Source: Piliocolobus tephrosceles
Lineage: Eukaryota > Chordata > Mammalia > Primates > Cercopithecidae
Reading direction: 5' to 3'
DNA: 64,000 nt
Assembly (NCBI RefSeq): GCF_002776525.5
Contig: NC_045438.1
Location: 157,028,395 to 157,092,394 of the forward strand
Position numbers and translations under genes: made by a program. Of the stretch, positions 34,345-45,164 are shown in pieces. Below the pieces are notes generated by a model that searched no databases, had not been told where the DNA came from, and saw nothing but the letters and a program-made list of their open reading frames with translations. The first letter of the stretch is position 1. Each line of letters starts with the position of its first letter.

Positions 34345-34611
34345 AAATTCATTCATTCATATATTCCTTTATTCATTCATTCATGTAAATGTATTGAGCA
34401 TGCATTATGTGCTAGGCATTGTTCTTGGTATGGTCCACAGCTCTGAACATAACAGGCAAAAGTTCTTGCCCAAATGGAAGTTACACTCTAGGAGGGAAGA
34501 TAAAGCAAAACAAAAATATGCAGTGTGTTAGACAGAGATATGTGCTAGGGAGTAGTGGAGTAGTGGGGTGCAGTTTTAAACAGGGTACTCAGGGAAAGCC
34601 TCATTGAGAAG
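34345..34611 (-). mobile_element. L2 3'-end, first part (interrupted)
   Basis: Reverse-complement L2 starting with the ATTCATTCAT terminal repeats: 'tgtattgagcatgcattatg', 'tgctaggcattgttcttgg', 'ggaagttacactctaggagg' and 'cagggaaagcctcattgaga'. It stops at TGAGAAG (34605-34611), where a LINE and an Alu are inserted, and resumes at 36959. Confidence 0.8.
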
Positions 34612-34619
34612 GTACTTTT

Positions 34620-34930
34620 CTTTTTTCTTTTTTCTTTTTTTTTTTTTTTGAAATGGAGCTGCCCTCTGTTGCCCAGGCTGGAGTGCAGTGGCTCCATCTC
34701 CACTCACTGCAACCTCTGCCTCCCAGATTTAAGCGATTCTCCTGCCTCAGCCTCCTGAGTAGCTGGGATTACAGGCGCACGCCACCACACCCAGCTAGTT
34801 TTTTGTACTTTTAGTAGAAATGGGATTTCACCATGTTAGTAAGGCTGGTCTCCAACTCTTGACCTCATGATCCACCCGCCTCAGCCCCACGAAGTGCTGG
34901 GATTACAGGCGTGAGTCACCGCACTGGGCC
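34620..34930 (-). mobile_element. Alu (AluS-like) at LINE/L2 junction
   Basis: Minus-strand full-length Alu with a T-rich tail (34620-34649) and 5' end at 34930. Imperfect TSD AAGGTACTTTT / AAGTTACCTTT at 34609-34619 and about 34932-34942. It entered at the 3' end of an older LINE insertion. Confidence 0.88.
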
Positions 34931-34942
34931 AAAGTTACCTTT

Positions 34943-36958
34943 TTTAAGGGTTTTTATTTTTTTTCTCAACCAGTGTTACCATGGTATAATTTATCTTCTG
35001 TAAAAATCCCACATTTTAAGTGTACAGATGAGTGGCTTTTGACTAATGTATACATCCACTACCCTAATCAAGCTATAGAAAGTTTCCATTTCCTTGAAAT
35101 GTCTTCTTTCTCTTTCATAGTCTCCTACTCCCACTCAAGCTACCACAGATATTATTTACATCATAGTAAGTTAGTTTTTCCTGTCCTAGAATTTAATATA
35201 AATGCAACTATGCATGTTAAGTCTTTTGAATGTGGCTTCCTTTGCTTTGTTTAAGCCATGTTACCACATTTATCAGTCATTTTTTTTATTACTGAGTCTA
35301 TTGTATGAATGCTTTATAATTTGTTTACTCAGTTACTTATTGTTTCTAATACTCTTCATTCTTTGTGTGGTTTCTTCCGGGTACTATTGTCTTCATACTG
35401 AAGAGCATCCTTTAGCATTGTCTGTAGTTCAGATCTGCTTATGATGAATCTTCTCAGATTTTGCTTATCTGAAAATGTCTTCATTTCACCTTCGATTTTG
35501 AAGCCTATTTTTATTCAATTTGTATAGAATTCTGTGTGAAAAGGATTTTTACTTCAATACTCCTTGTCTTTTAGCCTCTACTGTTTCTGATGATAATTAG
35601 TAATAATTCTTAACTTTGTTCCCCCATATGTGTCTTTTTATTTGGCTGCTTTTAACATTCTACCTTTATCTCTAGTGTTCAGTCATTTGACTGATGTCTT
35701 ACATGGGGCTTCCTTTATCTTCATTCTGCTTGGGCTTCGTGGGTTTTTAAGTCATTTTTAAAAGTTTTGGGAAGCTCTTGGCCACTATTTCTTCAGATAT
35801 TTTTTTCTGCTCTCTCTCTCTCTGTCTCTTCTCCTTCTGGGACACCGAACACACGTAAGTTAGACTGTCTGATATTGTTCCACAGGTCTTTGACCCTTTG
35901 TTCATTTTCCTTAATATTTTTTATTTCTGTTCTTCAGATTTGATATTTTCTACTGTTATATCTCCAACTTCACTTTTTCTTCTATCATCTCCACCCTGCT
36001 ATCAAGCTCCTCCGGTGAGTGATTCATTTCAGGCATTACATAATTCTAGCATTTCCATTTGTTTCTTTTCATGGTTCCCATTTATCTACTAAAAATTCCT
36101 CATCTACTCACCACTTAGGACCATTTTTCTCTAATTAATTAATATATATTTTGACTATATATTGTAAAATATGTATGTTTTAATGTTTTTATTTTCTAAA
36201 TCCAATATTTGGTCCGTGTTAGAATGGTTCCTTTGCTTTTATTTTTTTTTACTATGGATTACATTACTCTTGTATGGTTTTTGTTGGTTTTTATGTCTAG
36301 TGATTTATCTTTGAATACCGGGCATTGTGAATGTTACGTTGTAGAAGCTCTAGCTCAGCCCTTGTCAATGGTACCTGCAATGAAGAAAGTGTTCTATGTC
36401 TGCACCATCCAATAGGACAGCTGCTGGCCACATGTGGCTATTGAATACTTCAATGTGACCAGTGTGACTGAGGAACTCAATTTTAGTTTTAATCTAAATG
36501 CTTGCATATTTACCCCCAGAACTGCTCAACCTCTGTTATATTGTTTCAGTCTCAATCTCATAGCAGCTGACATCTGGCAAGCCTCAGATGGTTTTGCCTG
36601 CACATACACAGTCAAGCCCTCAGCCGCGGACTCATGGAGGGGCTTCCCACATGCATGCATGGACTTTTAGGACTTTCTCTTTGCACAGATTCCAGGTATT
36701 TCAGTTACCTCAAACTCTGATCCTTGCCTCTTCAGCCTAGCAAGAGTCTTGTGCTCTGCTCAAACTCAAGTCTCCAGGCAGACAGCTGGACTACTGTGGG
36801 GCTCACCTCACACTCCCATCTCCCCATTTTTGCAGTCTGGTGTTGTTTATTTTCCATTGTCTAAAAACTATCTTGCTTCACATACCTTATCCTGTTTTCT
36901 AATTGTTTACAGGGGACGAAATAGTCTGAAACTAGTTATTCCATCACAGTCAGTAGCC
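34943..36958 (-). mobile_element. Old LINE (L1M/HAL1-like) inserted in L2
   Basis: Minus-strand LINE of about 2 kb. Its 3' UTR ('catggtataatttatcttct', 'ttttaagtgtacagatgag') lies near the left end. The rest ('tatttcttcagatattttt', 'ttctgggacaccgaacacac', 'ttgtgaatgttacgttgtag') matches an L1M/HAL1 region that I associate with ORF1-side DNA. The lack of a 4-kb ORF2 block between them favours HAL1, but I am not certain. TSD TGAGAAG at 34605-34611 and 36959-36965 brackets LINE plus Alu. Confidence 0.65.
36388..36503 (+). mobile_element. hAT-like MITE fragment
   Basis: 'ctgcaccatccaataggaca', 'gccacatgtggctattgaa' and 'gtgactgaggaactcaatt' belong to a short palindromic DNA-transposon family. 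The same family occurs in opposite orientation at 47815-47985. Name uncertain. Confidence 0.55.
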
Positions 36959-37345
36959 TGAGAAGTGTCCCTTTAGGTCATACTCCAAAGAAGATTATGG
37001 GATAACTAACTAGGGGAAGAGAGTTTCAAACAGGAGGATGTCAATGGAAAGGGTGGGAGGCAGAAGCATGCCTGGCTTAGAACGGTAAGGAGGCCACATG
37101 GCTGAACACAGGAGCTAAGGGCAGAGAGAGTAGGACAGGAGGTCAGAGAGGCATGGCGGTGGGAAAGACACTGTTTGATTTTATAGGCCATTATCAGAAC
37201 TCTAGCTTTTACTCTAGTGAGATGAAAAGTCATTGGAAAGTCTGGGGCCAAGAACTGATTTGGGTTTTAACAGGATCACCCTAGCTCTTGGAAACACCTC
37301 CAGGACAAAAGCAGGGTGCTGAATCAGAAGGCCATTGAGAAAATC
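36959..37345 (-). mobile_element. L2, second part (resumed)
   Basis: Collinear continuation of the L2 at 34345: 'gaagcatgcctggcttagaa', 'tgattttataggccattatc', 'gatgaaaagtcattggaaag' and 'gttttaacaggatcaccct'. The register across the 2.3-kb insert matches a single L2 copy. Confidence 0.7.
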
Positions 37346-37469
37346 TATTGACTAAACTTGAAAATCTAATTAAAATTCTGAATTATTCAAGGTCAATGGC
37401 TGAGTTTTTATCCATTTCCTAGAATTTGGGGCTCGCTAGCAGACAGGTACCTTAGTGTGGAAGATCACA

Positions 37470-37670
37470 TCATCTAAAGCCTGATTAGCTGTGTGACTTT
37501 AGGCAAGTGACTTCAACTGTCTTTCTTTATTTCTATACAATGGAAATAATAAGAATACCTATTATGTAAAAGATATTATGACAATTAAATGAGATAATTC
37601 CTGTAAAATTCTCTAAATGATACCCAGTGCGTATGAAGTAAGCATTCTACAAATGTTAACTATTACTATC
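37470..37670 (+). mobile_element. MIR SINE
   Basis: 'gattagctgtgtgacttta', 'ggcaagtgacttcaactgtc', 'tacaatggaaataataaga' and 'attctacaaatgttaactat' match the MIR core and tail in order. Confidence 0.75.
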
Positions 37671-38689
37671 TGAGAGGCTGAATGTCTGATGATTATTACT
37701 TTACCCTGTGGACATTGACCTTGGTCTGCTCTGTGAATAAAGGGTACCACACTCAATTCTGATTCTCAAGAGATATGTGCAGCTGGCATAGAAAAACTAT
37801 CTCAAAGACAAGACTGAAGAAAATAAGAGCCAAGTAGAGGTCCATACTGTCAGCTCTTGCATAAGGAGGGAAGGCTGAGGCATTATTCATTCAGGCTGAG
37901 GAGATCTTTGAAGACTATTGAGAGACAATGAGTTAGGGTTTGAAGAATGGATTAGATATAGAGACTGTGGAAAGGGAAGGGAATTCTGAAGGTCACCTGA
38001 ACTTGCGGCCATCACTAATGTTTAAAAAGTTTCTTAAATTCAAAGTGAAAATTACGAGTTCAACATGGTTATTATCCCCTTAAGCTCACATTTGGAATCA
38101 ACCCTATGAAGTAGGATATCATTACCGTACAGCTGAATGGCTTTATTAACTTATTTTTGGAAATTAGATGACAAATGCAAGCACAGTCTTGTTTAATAAG
38201 AAGCATTTCCCAGTTGCTTCTATGAGAATTTAGGAAAGGTTCTAGAAAAGCAGAGAGAACCCAGGCAAGTCCTGAAATCTCAGTCCAGCAGAATTGAGAA
38301 AGTGAATAATGGCCCTCAGGTCACAGGAAGGCAATCAATACACTAATCAAAGGTTGTGATGAATCTAGGTTGTCTCACATTTCATCTGGCATAACATGTA
38401 TCCAATTGATCATTTTTAGCATAGTTCATCAGAGGAGAAAAACTTGGTGAAATATGATCTAGTGGGGCAGGATGCACCAGTTGCACAACAGACATAAGCT
38501 GCTCTGCTTTGCTACACCTGTATAAAACATGAGAAAATATGTTTTCATAGAGTTTGAGGCATATCCAACAACCTCAGGTAGAAAGAGTATCCATTTATTT
38601 AATGGGGGAGAGAGCAGTGGAAAGGCTCAGCCTCATCCAGACTGAGAAGTGATTACCTTGGAAATGTTGTTTGTTTTGATTGAGAAAGT
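37671..38689. other. Unannotated stretch
   Basis: About 1 kb of AT-rich DNA with no recognised repeat, no long ORF and no recognised exon. Confidence 0.55.
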
Positions 38690-39058
38690 CAGCTGAGAAT
38701 GTATTTTAAATGGGCAGAAAATACCTCCATCAAAGAAATAGTAGGCAGTCATCAAAAAGAATGAGGCATGTTTGATATTTTAATAGCGAGTTATCTCCAA
38801 TGTCTATAATAAAGTGATAAATGCAATATATAGATAATTGTATAGTGTATGACAATTATGAGAAAAATGAAATATACATTTGCACATACATAAGGTTGTA
38901 CACACAAAGGATGCCTGTGGGGGAGGGAAATTGGGTAGCTGGGACTGAAGATAAAGATAAACAGGAAACTTATGTTTCAGTCTGTATCTTTTGAATTTAT
39001 TTCTATATGCACCTAGATTCAGATAGTTTTATTTATCAGTTGAAAAAAATTAAAAAAG
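38690..39058 (+). mobile_element. Old L1M 3'-end fragment
   Basis: 'gtaggcagtcatcaaaaaga', 'tacataaggttgtacacac', 'ttttgaatttatttctatat' and the A-rich end 'gttgaaaaaaattaaaaaag' resemble an old L1 3' region. Diverged. Confidence 0.5.
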
Positions 39059-39094
39059 AATAGGAAAAAAGAAAATAACAACCATAATTTAATT

Positions 39095-39387
39095 CTTTTT
39101 TAAGAGAGAGAGAGAGTCTCTCTCTGTCACCAGGCTGGAGTGCAGTGGCATGATCTCTGCTCACTGCAACCTCTGCCTCCAAGGTTCAAGCAATTCTCCT
39201 GCCTCAGCCTCCCAAGTAGCTGGGACTACAGGCACACACCACCATGCCCAGCTAATTTTTGTATTTTTAGTAGAGCCGGGGTTTCACCATGTTGGCCAGG
39301 GCTGGTCTCGATCTCTTGACCTCGTGATCTGCCCACCTTGGCCTCCCAAAGTACTGAGATTGTCGGCGTGAGCCACCGTGCCCGGCC
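39095..39387 (-). mobile_element. Alu (AluS-like)
   Basis: Minus-strand Alu, 5' end at 39387 (GGCCGGGCACGG on its own strand). Perfect 10-bp TSD TAATTTAATT at 39085-39094 and 39388-39397. The tail is short and GA/CT-interrupted (39103-39122). Confidence 0.93.
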
Positions 39388-39549
39388 TAATTTAATTTTT
39401 AAAAGAGCTGGAATACGTCCATTCCTTTCCCATTTGCAAAGGGCTCCAGAATCATCCCAGATGATGGCTTTCAAAATGATAGTTCAATAAGGGAGATTTA
39501 GGAGAAAGTGGCTTCTTTCTCATGCTTCACTTAAGGATCCCTGAGAGTA

Positions 39550-40009
39550 TGAGTTTGCTAGGGCTGTTGTTTAAAAAAACACACACACAAACTGAGTGAC
39601 CTAAACAGCAAACATTTATTGTCTCCCAGTTCTGGAGATTAAAAGTCTGAGATCAAGGATGTCAGGAGGATTGGCTCCTTTCGAGGACTGCAAGGGAGAA
39701 CCCATGGCTCTCTCCTAACTTCTGGTGTTTACTGGCCGTCTTTGGCATTCTTTGGTTTGTAGAGGCATCACCCTAATCTCTGCTTTCATTCTCATATGTC
39801 ACTGTCCTTGTGCGCATGTGTGTTTATGTCCAAATTTTCCACTTTTATAAGGACATCGGTCATATTGGATTACGGGTGTGCTCTAGTGACTTCTTGTTAA
39901 CTAATTACATTTGCAACAACCCTATTTCCAGATAAGATCACATTCTGAGGCACTGGGGCTTAGGACTTCAGCATAAGAATCTGGAGGGGACAGCACTCAA
40001 CTCATGGCA
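39550..40009 (-). mobile_element. MLT1 LTR (MaLR)
   Basis: Minus-strand MLT1 LTR: 'gagtttgctagggctgttg', 'cagttctggagattaaaag', 'acttttataaggacatcgg', 'tcatattggattacgggtg' and 'gacagcactcaactcatgg'. A small (CA)n at 39580-39590 interrupts the start. Confidence 0.82.
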
Positions 40010-40309
40010 CTGAGGGACACTTACCCAGAGTTAAATTGCTTACTGAGGGTGGGTATTCTGCTATGTGTCTATGAGGCACAGGTAGTAACATGCATCTCTT
40101 CATGCCCCAGATGTATAAAGTGAGTACACACTGGTATGATTGAATACCTTCATATTTTTTAATGCATTACTGTCCTCTGAGGAAAGAAGAGAGCTTAAAC
40201 CTGATTAGCTAAGAACAACAGCTTGTTAGAGCAATAAATCCATGAAACAAAACTCAGATCCCCTGCTCTTCCCTCCCCATCCATGCCAGCTAAAGGCTTA
40301 TGTACGCAA

Positions 40310-40437
40310 CAATGTTTATTAAACACCTACTGATGCCTAATGCTGCACTGAGAGCCAGGGAAGGAGCTGGACAGAACATCCTCCTGCCCTTCAGTTGGAG
40401 AAAAGACACATAAATTAACGCAGACACTCACCAAGTG
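40310..40437 (-). mobile_element. L2 3'-end, first part of a nested block
   Basis: Reverse-complement L2 3' end: 'aatgtttattaaacaccta', 'tgctgcactgagagccaggg' and 'gacacataaattaacgcaga'. It stops at about 40437, where a DNA transposon begins, and continues at about 41809. Confidence 0.65.
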
Positions 40438-41808
40438 ACTACGCTTCAGTCAACGACAGACTGTATATAGGACCGAGGTCCCGCAAGACTAGGATGAAGC
40501 TGAAAATTTCCTATCGCCTAGTGGCATTGTAGCCATCCTAACATTACAGAACAACGCATTACTCACATGTTTGTGGTGATGCTGGTGTCAGCAAACCTAC
40601 TGCATTGCCACCACATACAATCGTGTACAGTCTGTAATATTTGATAATGATAGTGAATTACTATGTTACTAGTTTGTTTTTACTATAGTATACTTTTAGT
40701 CATTACTTTAGAGTGTACACTTTCTCCTTACTTTCAAAAATTAACTTTAAAATAGTCTCAGGCAGGTTCTTCAGGAAGTATTCCAGAAGAAAGCATTGTT
40801 TTGGTTTTGGTTTTGTTTTTGAGACAGAATCTCACTCTGTCACCCAGGCTGGAATGCAGTGGCATGATCTCGGCTCACTGCAACCTATGCCTCCTGGGTT
40901 CAAGCGATTCTTCAGCCTCAGCCTCCCGAGTAGCTGGGACTACAGGCACCCACCACCACGCCAGGCTAATTTTTGTATTTTTAGTAGAGACAAAGTTTCA
41001 ACTATTGACCAGGCTGGTCTCGAACTCCTGACCCAGTGATCTGCCTGCCTCAGCCTCCCAAAGTGCTGGGATTACAGGCGTGAGCCACCACGCCCGGCCA
41101 AGAAGGCATCCTAGGATATGGCAGGTCCCTTTGTGTCATCACTCCTGCAGGCCTTCCAGCGCGGCAAGATGTAGAGGTGGAAGACAGCAATGCTGCTGAT
41201 CCTGACGCTGTGTAGGGCTAGGCTAATGTATGTTCTTGTGTCTTTCTTTTTAATTACAAAAGAGTAAAGAAGTTTTAATTTTTCTTAAGTTTATAAAGTA
41301 AAAAAAAGTTATAGTAAGCTAAGGGTAATTTATTATTGGAGTAAGAAAAATTGTTTGATAAGTGTAGTGCAGCCTAAGTGTACAGTATTTATAAAGTCTA
41401 CGGTAGTGTACGGTAATATCCTAGGCCTTCACATTCACTCGCAGACTCACCCAGAACAACTTCCAGTCCTGCAAGCTCCAGTCATGGTAACTGCTCTATA
41501 GAGATGTGCCACTTTTTACCTTTTATATCCATATTCTTACTGAACATTTTCTATGTTTAGATAGGAAGTATTTACATACACAAATACTTACCATGGTGTT
41601 GCCATTGACTACAATATTCAGCACAGTGACATACTGTCCACTTTCGTAACTTAGGAGCAATAGGCTAGACCAAATAGCCTGGGTGGGTAGTAGGCTCTAC
41701 CATCTGGGTTTGTGTGAGTACACTCTGTGCGCTTTGTACAATGACAAAATCATCTAACAACACATTTCTCAGAACATGTCCCCATGGTCAAGTGGCACAT
41801 GGCTGTAA
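40438..41808 (+). mobile_element. DNA transposon (hAT-like), split by an Alu
   Basis: About 1.07 kb excluding the Alu. The right end 'tttctcagaacatgtcccca' ... 'gtggcacatggctgt' is an imperfect inverted copy of the left end 'gactacgcttcagtcaac'. I recognise this widespread primate-genome repeat but not its name with certainty (a Zaphod-like hAT is possible). The strand is arbitrary. A short acidic reading frame ends in a stop at 41213-41215; see findings. Confidence 0.6.
40797..41100 (-). mobile_element. Alu (AluS-like) inside the DNA transposon
   Basis: Minus-strand Alu with a TTTTGG-type degenerate tail (40797-40820) and 5' end at 41100. 9-bp TSD AGAAAGCAT / AGAAGGCAT at 40788-40796 and 41101-41109. 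The flanks rejoin the DNA transposon without loss. Confidence 0.93.
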
Positions 41809-42189
41809 TTATATCAATATATTGTAGTAAATGTAGAGCCGTGACCAAGGCAGAAAGAAAACCCTTAACTCTACCTGGCGATGCCGAGAAAGGTGTCCTA
41901 TGAGAAGTGTCATAAAAGCTGACTGTGGAAGGCTGACTCTGAGGGAGGTGAAGGCAGGGGGAGGTGAAGAGGGAAAAGGGAGTCCTGGGGCATGTCATGT
42001 CTTAAGCGAGGGAGCCCAGACAGACTCCTGGTTACCAGGAATGGAGACAGGAGTTGGAAGTAAATCTCAGGTGCAGATGAGCTTCTGAAGGATCTTATCT
42101 TTAGCCTGAGGATTTGGGACTTCTTTATCCTCCAGGAAACCCTGGAAGATTTAGAGGAGTCACTTGGTCAGATATCGTCTTTTGAAAGA
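41809..42189 (-). mobile_element. L2, middle part of nested block
   Basis: L2 continues after the DNA transposon: 'ggatttgggacttctttat' and 'ggagtcacttggtcagatat' followed by 'cttttgaaagat' match the reverse complement of the L2 region upstream of its 3' end, in the correct register with 40310-40437. Confidence 0.55.
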
Positions 42190-42191
42190 TA

Positions 42192-43401
42192 TTAGATTGG
42201 TGCAAAAGGAATTGCGGTTTGGGACTGTGAATTTTAGATCCTTATAACTAGGCTCAGACACATCTTTATTATTAAAGTAGGAACAATTACAGTCAACACA
42301 TTTTTGCCAATGAGAATTAAGTTTGTTTATTCCTGTAGTGTAAAGATCTATGCTTTGGGATTCAACGAACTCTTGGAAAGCATTTTCTGCACACTGCTGG
42401 TTGTGGGAGCAAAAAGTTGTTGAGATGCTTGAAGAAATGATAGTCGGTTGGCAAGAGGTCAGGTGAATATGGTGGGTGAGACAAAACTTTGTAGCCCAAT
42501 TGGTTCAACTTTTGAAGCATTGGTTGTATGACGTGCAGTCGGGCATTGTTGTGCAGAAGAAATGGTCCCTTTCTGTTGACTGATGCCAGTTGCACGCATT
42601 GCAGTTTTCCATGCATCTCATTGATTTGCTGAGCAGACTTCTCAGATGCAGTGATTTCACCAGTATTCAGAAAGCTGTAGTGGATCAGACTGGCAGCAGA
42701 TCACCACACAGTGACCGTGACCATTGTATACAATGGACCATCACTGGTTGTTGTATAAAATCTACTTTTCATCGCATGTCACAATCCGATCAAGAAACGG
42801 TTCATTGTTGTTGTGTGGAGTAAGAAAAGACAACATCACCAAACGGTGATTTTTTAAACTTTCAGTCAACTCATGAGGCACCCACTTATCGAGCTTTTTC
42901 ACCCTTTGAATTTGCCTCAAATGCCAAAGGGACGGTAAAATAGTGGACGTTGAGTTCTTCCGGCAACTTCTCATGTAGTTGTAAGAAGATCAGCTTTAAT
43001 GATTGCTCTCAGTTGGTCGTTGTCAACTTCCAATAGCTGGCCGCTACACTCTCATCTTCAAGGCTCTCTACTTCTTTGCAACACTTCTTGTACCCCCACT
43101 GCACTGTACATCCTGGGCCAAATGTGTTGTTGATGCTGCAGGTTGTCCCTGCTGCTTTACGTCTCATTTTGAACTCGAATTAAAATTTTGCTTGAATTTG
43201 CTTTTTGTTTGACATCATTTCCATAGTCTAAAATAAACATAAAATAAACAGCAAGTAATGAATCGTTAGCAAAAAAACATAAAGCGAGAAATGCTCATTA
43301 AAATGATATATAACATAACCACATTTATTTAAGAATGTATTCCAATATCAAACAGCAAATTCCAACAATGCAAAAACACAATTACGTTTGCTCCAACCTA
43401 G
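42192..43401 (-). mobile_element. Hsmar1 mariner, nearly full length
   Basis: A 1210-bp Tc1/mariner element with both terminal inverted repeats. The left one starts TTAGATTGGTGCAAAAGG (42192); the right one ends TTTGCTCCAACCTAG (43401). It is flanked by TA dinucleotides (42190-42191, 43402-43403), the mariner target site. Intact Hsmar1 is about 1.29 kb, so only about 80 bp is lost. The transposase gene lies on the minus strand. Confidence 0.93.
42274..43224 (-). pseudogene. Hsmar1 mariner transposase, inactivated
   Basis: The start codon at 43222-43224 is kept (MEMMSNKKQIQA...), followed by a stop after about 14 codons. Recognisable blocks follow: VKKLDKWVPHELTE, EPFLDRIVTCDEK, a 'VNRKGPFLLHNNARLH' block and PPYSPDLLPTDYHFFKHL. 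Of the DDD catalytic residues, the first D (42771-42773) and third D (42443-42445) are kept. The second is changed to Asn (42548-42550). A TAG at 42762-42764 replaces the Trp after CDEK, there are frameshifts between blocks, and the terminal stop is mutated. It cannot make transposase. The same family gave rise to the host gene SETMAR. Confidence 0.92.
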
Positions 43402-43403
43402 TA

Positions 43404-43560
43404 TTTTCAGAGAGAATGAATGATGGGGAAAGAAATTGAAGAGAAAATAACAGGCAAGGAGATTTTTGCAGGTGAGAAAAAAATTATGACCAATAGTCTA
43501 AACTGTGATAGTGGTGGCATGAATAGCGAAAACAGGGGCACCCTTATCTTCTCCTATTTG
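43404..43560 (-). mobile_element. L2, last part of nested block
   Basis: 'tgcaggtgagaaaaaaatta', 'tgaccaatagtctaaactg' and 'tgatagtggtggcatgaat' are consistent with the next portion of the same reverse-complement L2 on the far side of Hsmar1. The similarity is weak. Confidence 0.45.
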
Positions 43561-43579
43561 TACAAATTCAGTTAATTCT

Positions 43580-43905
43580 GTTTAAACTTCTTTATTTTTT
43601 CAGGTGACAAAAGATAATACATACTCACTATAAAAATTTTGGATTAAAAAAGTTAAAATGTGTAAGGAATAAAACAAAATCACCCCTTAATTATTCAGAA
43701 ATAAGCATTCTTATTAATATTTGTGTATCCTATGAAGTTCTTTTCAAAATCATATCTATGTGCATATATAGTCATTTAGTCAAACTGTTTTATAAACAGT
43801 TTTTTCCACTTTACATATTTCCCTATTAGTAACTTTATAGAACTTGATTTTTGGTTGATGTGCTATATATATTTATTTAGCTAATCTAGAAGACAGATTT
43901 GAAAA
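43580..43905 (-). mobile_element. Old L1M fragment
   Basis: 'taaataagcattcttattaa'-type text (about 43700), 'atgtgcatatatagtcattt' and 'tttttccactttacatattt' resemble minus-strand L1M DNA. Ends uncertain. Confidence 0.4.
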
Positions 43906-44874
43906 CTGTTAAGGAATTATAAATAGCAGTAGGAGGTGATTAATTAGCTGATGGGGTATGAGGGAAAGGAAAAAAGCTGAGCAACCCCAACTTTTGCGCT
44001 AAAGCCCTTCTTTTTACGGCTTTCTTCTTGTTTTGGCCAGAATTGGAGGGTCCATTCTGTGAAAAGGAGGTGGCAGAAGGATCCGTGAATATATATTACA
44101 TTCAACCTCAACAACGGTGAACATAATCACCGTTCAGGGCATGCAGACACAGCCCCACGTTCACAAGCTGCCAGAGCATTCATTAAAGTGGATAAAAACG
44201 GCCTGCAATGAAATCCTCAAAGGATGTGGTAGATAAAGCAAATGCCCTCCTAAACACAGCTGCAGGCTGCCAAAACCCCCAGCCACACCTGATGAGCATT
44301 CTCGGAGAGGAGCAAGTAGAGACAGCCTTGCTCGCCAGGAGGGAGGCCCTCTCCAGGCTGTGTGGCGCTGGCTGTGGTCTCTGCACCTGCCACTCACCTG
44401 ATGGCTTTCTTACATTCTGGGAGGGCATGCCTGTCCGAGCACTTCCTCTGCTCAGTCTTTCCACAGCAAGAGGAGGAAGAGCAAAAGGAGTCAATATCTG
44501 TGAGGCACAATAAATCCAACTGAGGTGAATAATAAAGCGTATTCATTTCCAAAAACTTAAAAGGCAATGTTAGGGGAGATATTAGGAAAGAAACTGACTA
44601 ATTAACCCAGGTTTTCATGTCAGGCTCAGTTTGGTTTCCATTGCCTATCGCAAATCTCCTACGCTCCTGTGCCTCTTCAGAAATGGCTTCTGGTTGAAAC
44701 ACAACCTGTGTCTTTTGATTGGTTGGGAACTGAAAGATGTTCCTCTTTTAATATCATAGATGGAATCCAATATATTTTACTTTCTTCTTTGTGCTCATGG
44801 ACAAAGCCTCAGAAAAAAGTACTATTTAAATAATATCTTTCACTGACAGTAGACTCATGGGAAAACTGTCCTTA
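43906..44874. other. Unannotated stretch
   Basis: No repeat recognised. A somewhat GC-richer core (44150-44510) carries overlapping about 100-codon ORFs on both strands (44183-44494 minus, 44208-44513 plus). None is recognisable. Confidence 0.5.
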
Positions 44875-44875
44875 C

Positions 44876-44974
44876 TTCCCTCCCTCCCTCCTTTCCTTCC
44901 TTCCTTCCTTCCTTCCTTCCTTCCTTCCTTCCTCCCTTCTTCTTTCCTTCTTTCTTCCTTCCTTCCTTCCTTTT
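44876..44974. repeat. (CCTT)n microsatellite
   Basis: About 100 bp of CCTT tetranucleotides with CCCT variants and TTC interruptions at the right end. Confidence 0.95.
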
Positions 44975-45164
44975 TCTGAAGTGTATGGAACATTACTGCT
45001 TTTATTTTGTCTTATTTGTCTTATGGGAAACCGTGGGACTTCTCATATATCTATGTGCTGAGCTGACGTAAGGGGGACTATTAACTGCTTCTATGCAGCA
45101 TTTATTCTGCCGAAGAGAAAACATGGGGTGTGGCTTTGTTGAAAAGCTCCCCATCATTCACTGT

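Noticed and set aside
44183..44513. About 100-codon ORFs on both strands in a GC-richer patch
   Set aside because: Mirror ORFs are expected in GC-rich DNA; no domain, start context or splice evidence.
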